Part shown: piece by piece, positions 63,687 through 64,000 of the stretch
Position numbering within the stretch: the stretch's first letter is position 1
How the letters are laid out: the number at the start of each line of letters is the position of its first letter
NCBI GenBank assembly: GCA_023423695.1
Contig: JAFAFA010000133.1
Span: forward strand, 1 to 64,000
Length of the DNA: 64,000 nt
Origin: Pseudomonadota bacterium
GTDB lineage: Bacteria; Pseudomonadota; Alphaproteobacteria; Azospirillales; Azospirillaceae
Direction: 5' to 3'
The notes under the pieces: generated by a model
Told to the model about the DNA's origin: nothing
The model's database searches: none
What the model saw: the letters and a program-made list of their open reading frames with translations, nothing else
Position numbers and translations under genes: made by a program

Positions 63687-64000
63687 TCACTCCTCTTCCT
63701 CCTCCCAATCATCCTCCTCCCCCTCCGGCGTCGGCGACACCGGAGGGGCGTTCACCGCCTCGCGTTCCAGCCGCTCGATCTGCTCGGGATGGGTGATCTC
63801 GATCAGCGGACCGTTGCGCAGGGTGATCCAGCCGCGCACGCGCACGCGCCGCCCCTCGAAGGACAGCGGGTCGATGCCGGCGCGGGTGACCTCGCGCATC
63901 GCGGCACGGCCGATATGGACGGTGACGTCGCTGCGCCAGTCGGCACCGAAATCCAGCCAGGCCTCGCCGCCGCTCTTGGAGACGGCCAGCACCACCCCTT
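63687..64000 (-). CDS. SNase-like (thermonuclease) family protein, C-terminal fragment
   Basis: Open to the right edge; at least 104 residues of the C-terminal part. The pattern KSGGEAWLDFGADWRSDVTV, REVTRAGIDP, RRVRVRGWITLRNGPLIEIT and HPEQIERLEREA matches the C-terminal domain of alphaproteobacterial thermonuclease-family proteins. It ends in an acidic run (EGEEDDWEEEEE). The N-terminus and nuclease motifs, if any, lie outside the window. It converges on ptsI. Confidence 0.8.
   Translation of the reverse strand, partial: GVVLAVSKSGGEAWLDFGADWRSDVTVHIGRAAMREVTRAGIDPLSFEGRRVRVRGWITLRNGPLIEITHPEQIERLEREAVNAPPVSPTPEGEEDDWEEEEE

Overview
The window is GC-rich, densely coded chromosomal DNA that reads as an alphaproteobacterium of the Rhodospirillales, most likely Azospirillum or a close relative. 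This is inferred from gene content and order, not from a database match. Supporting signs are the mutM / enoyl-CoA hydratase / rpsT / dnaA order, the tsaE-amgK-murU-addB-addA-trxA operon, the chvI-chvG-hprK-rapZ-EIIA-HPr-EI order, and dispersed C/G-rich palindromic intergenic repeats.

Layout. 0-9 kb: a PotA-type ABC ATPase, a Tim44-domain membrane protein, an Hsp15-like S4 protein with a Suv3-like helicase, and a divergent envelope-stress unit (Spy/CpxP-like protein against an OmpR regulator and sensor kinase). 9-16 kb: a response-regulator diguanylate cyclase, dnaA, rpsT, an enoyl-CoA hydratase, a small secreted protein, mutM and proline iminopeptidase, all on the minus strand. 16-19 kb: an orphan LuxR regulator with a lux-box-like palindrome, facing a LoiP-like M48 lipoprotein protease, a secreted protein and a zinc-ribbon membrane protein; two identical tRNA-Arg(ACG) genes follow. 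20-27 kb: gpt, a large protein of unknown family (paralogue A), a peptide-type ABC importer without ATPases, and a ferredoxin/flavodoxin-NADP reductase. 27-37 kb: an unknown gene, then tsaE, amgK, murU, addB, addA and trxA. 37-47 kb: an alpha/beta hydrolase, a TPR protein, an epimerase-like protein, paralogue B of the unknown family, then dnaN-recF-gyrB. 47-54 kb: small accessory genes, including a disordered protein with five copies of a short motif, a DUF1003 protein and a GTP-type PEP carboxykinase. 55-64 kb: a HugZ-like flavin protein, chvI-chvG, a coiled-coil protein, hprK, rapZ, EIIA, HPr, EI, and the C-terminal part of an SNase-like protein cut by the right edge.

How it fits together. 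The window holds most replication-initiation and sliding-clamp genes, but dnaA lies 30 kb from dnaN-recF-gyrB and on the opposite strand. Gene orientation switches from mostly minus to mostly plus around 20-27 kb. The last 8 kb is a regulatory phosphotransferase block: EI, HPr and EIIA with HPr kinase, no sugar permease, coupled to ChvG/ChvI. The features most worth following are the paralogous unknown family (20.5 and 40.0 kb), the LuxR/M48 module, the five-motif disordered protein, a CpxR-box-like GTAAC array, and replaced key residues in RapZ, MutM and a dehalogenase-like hydrolase.
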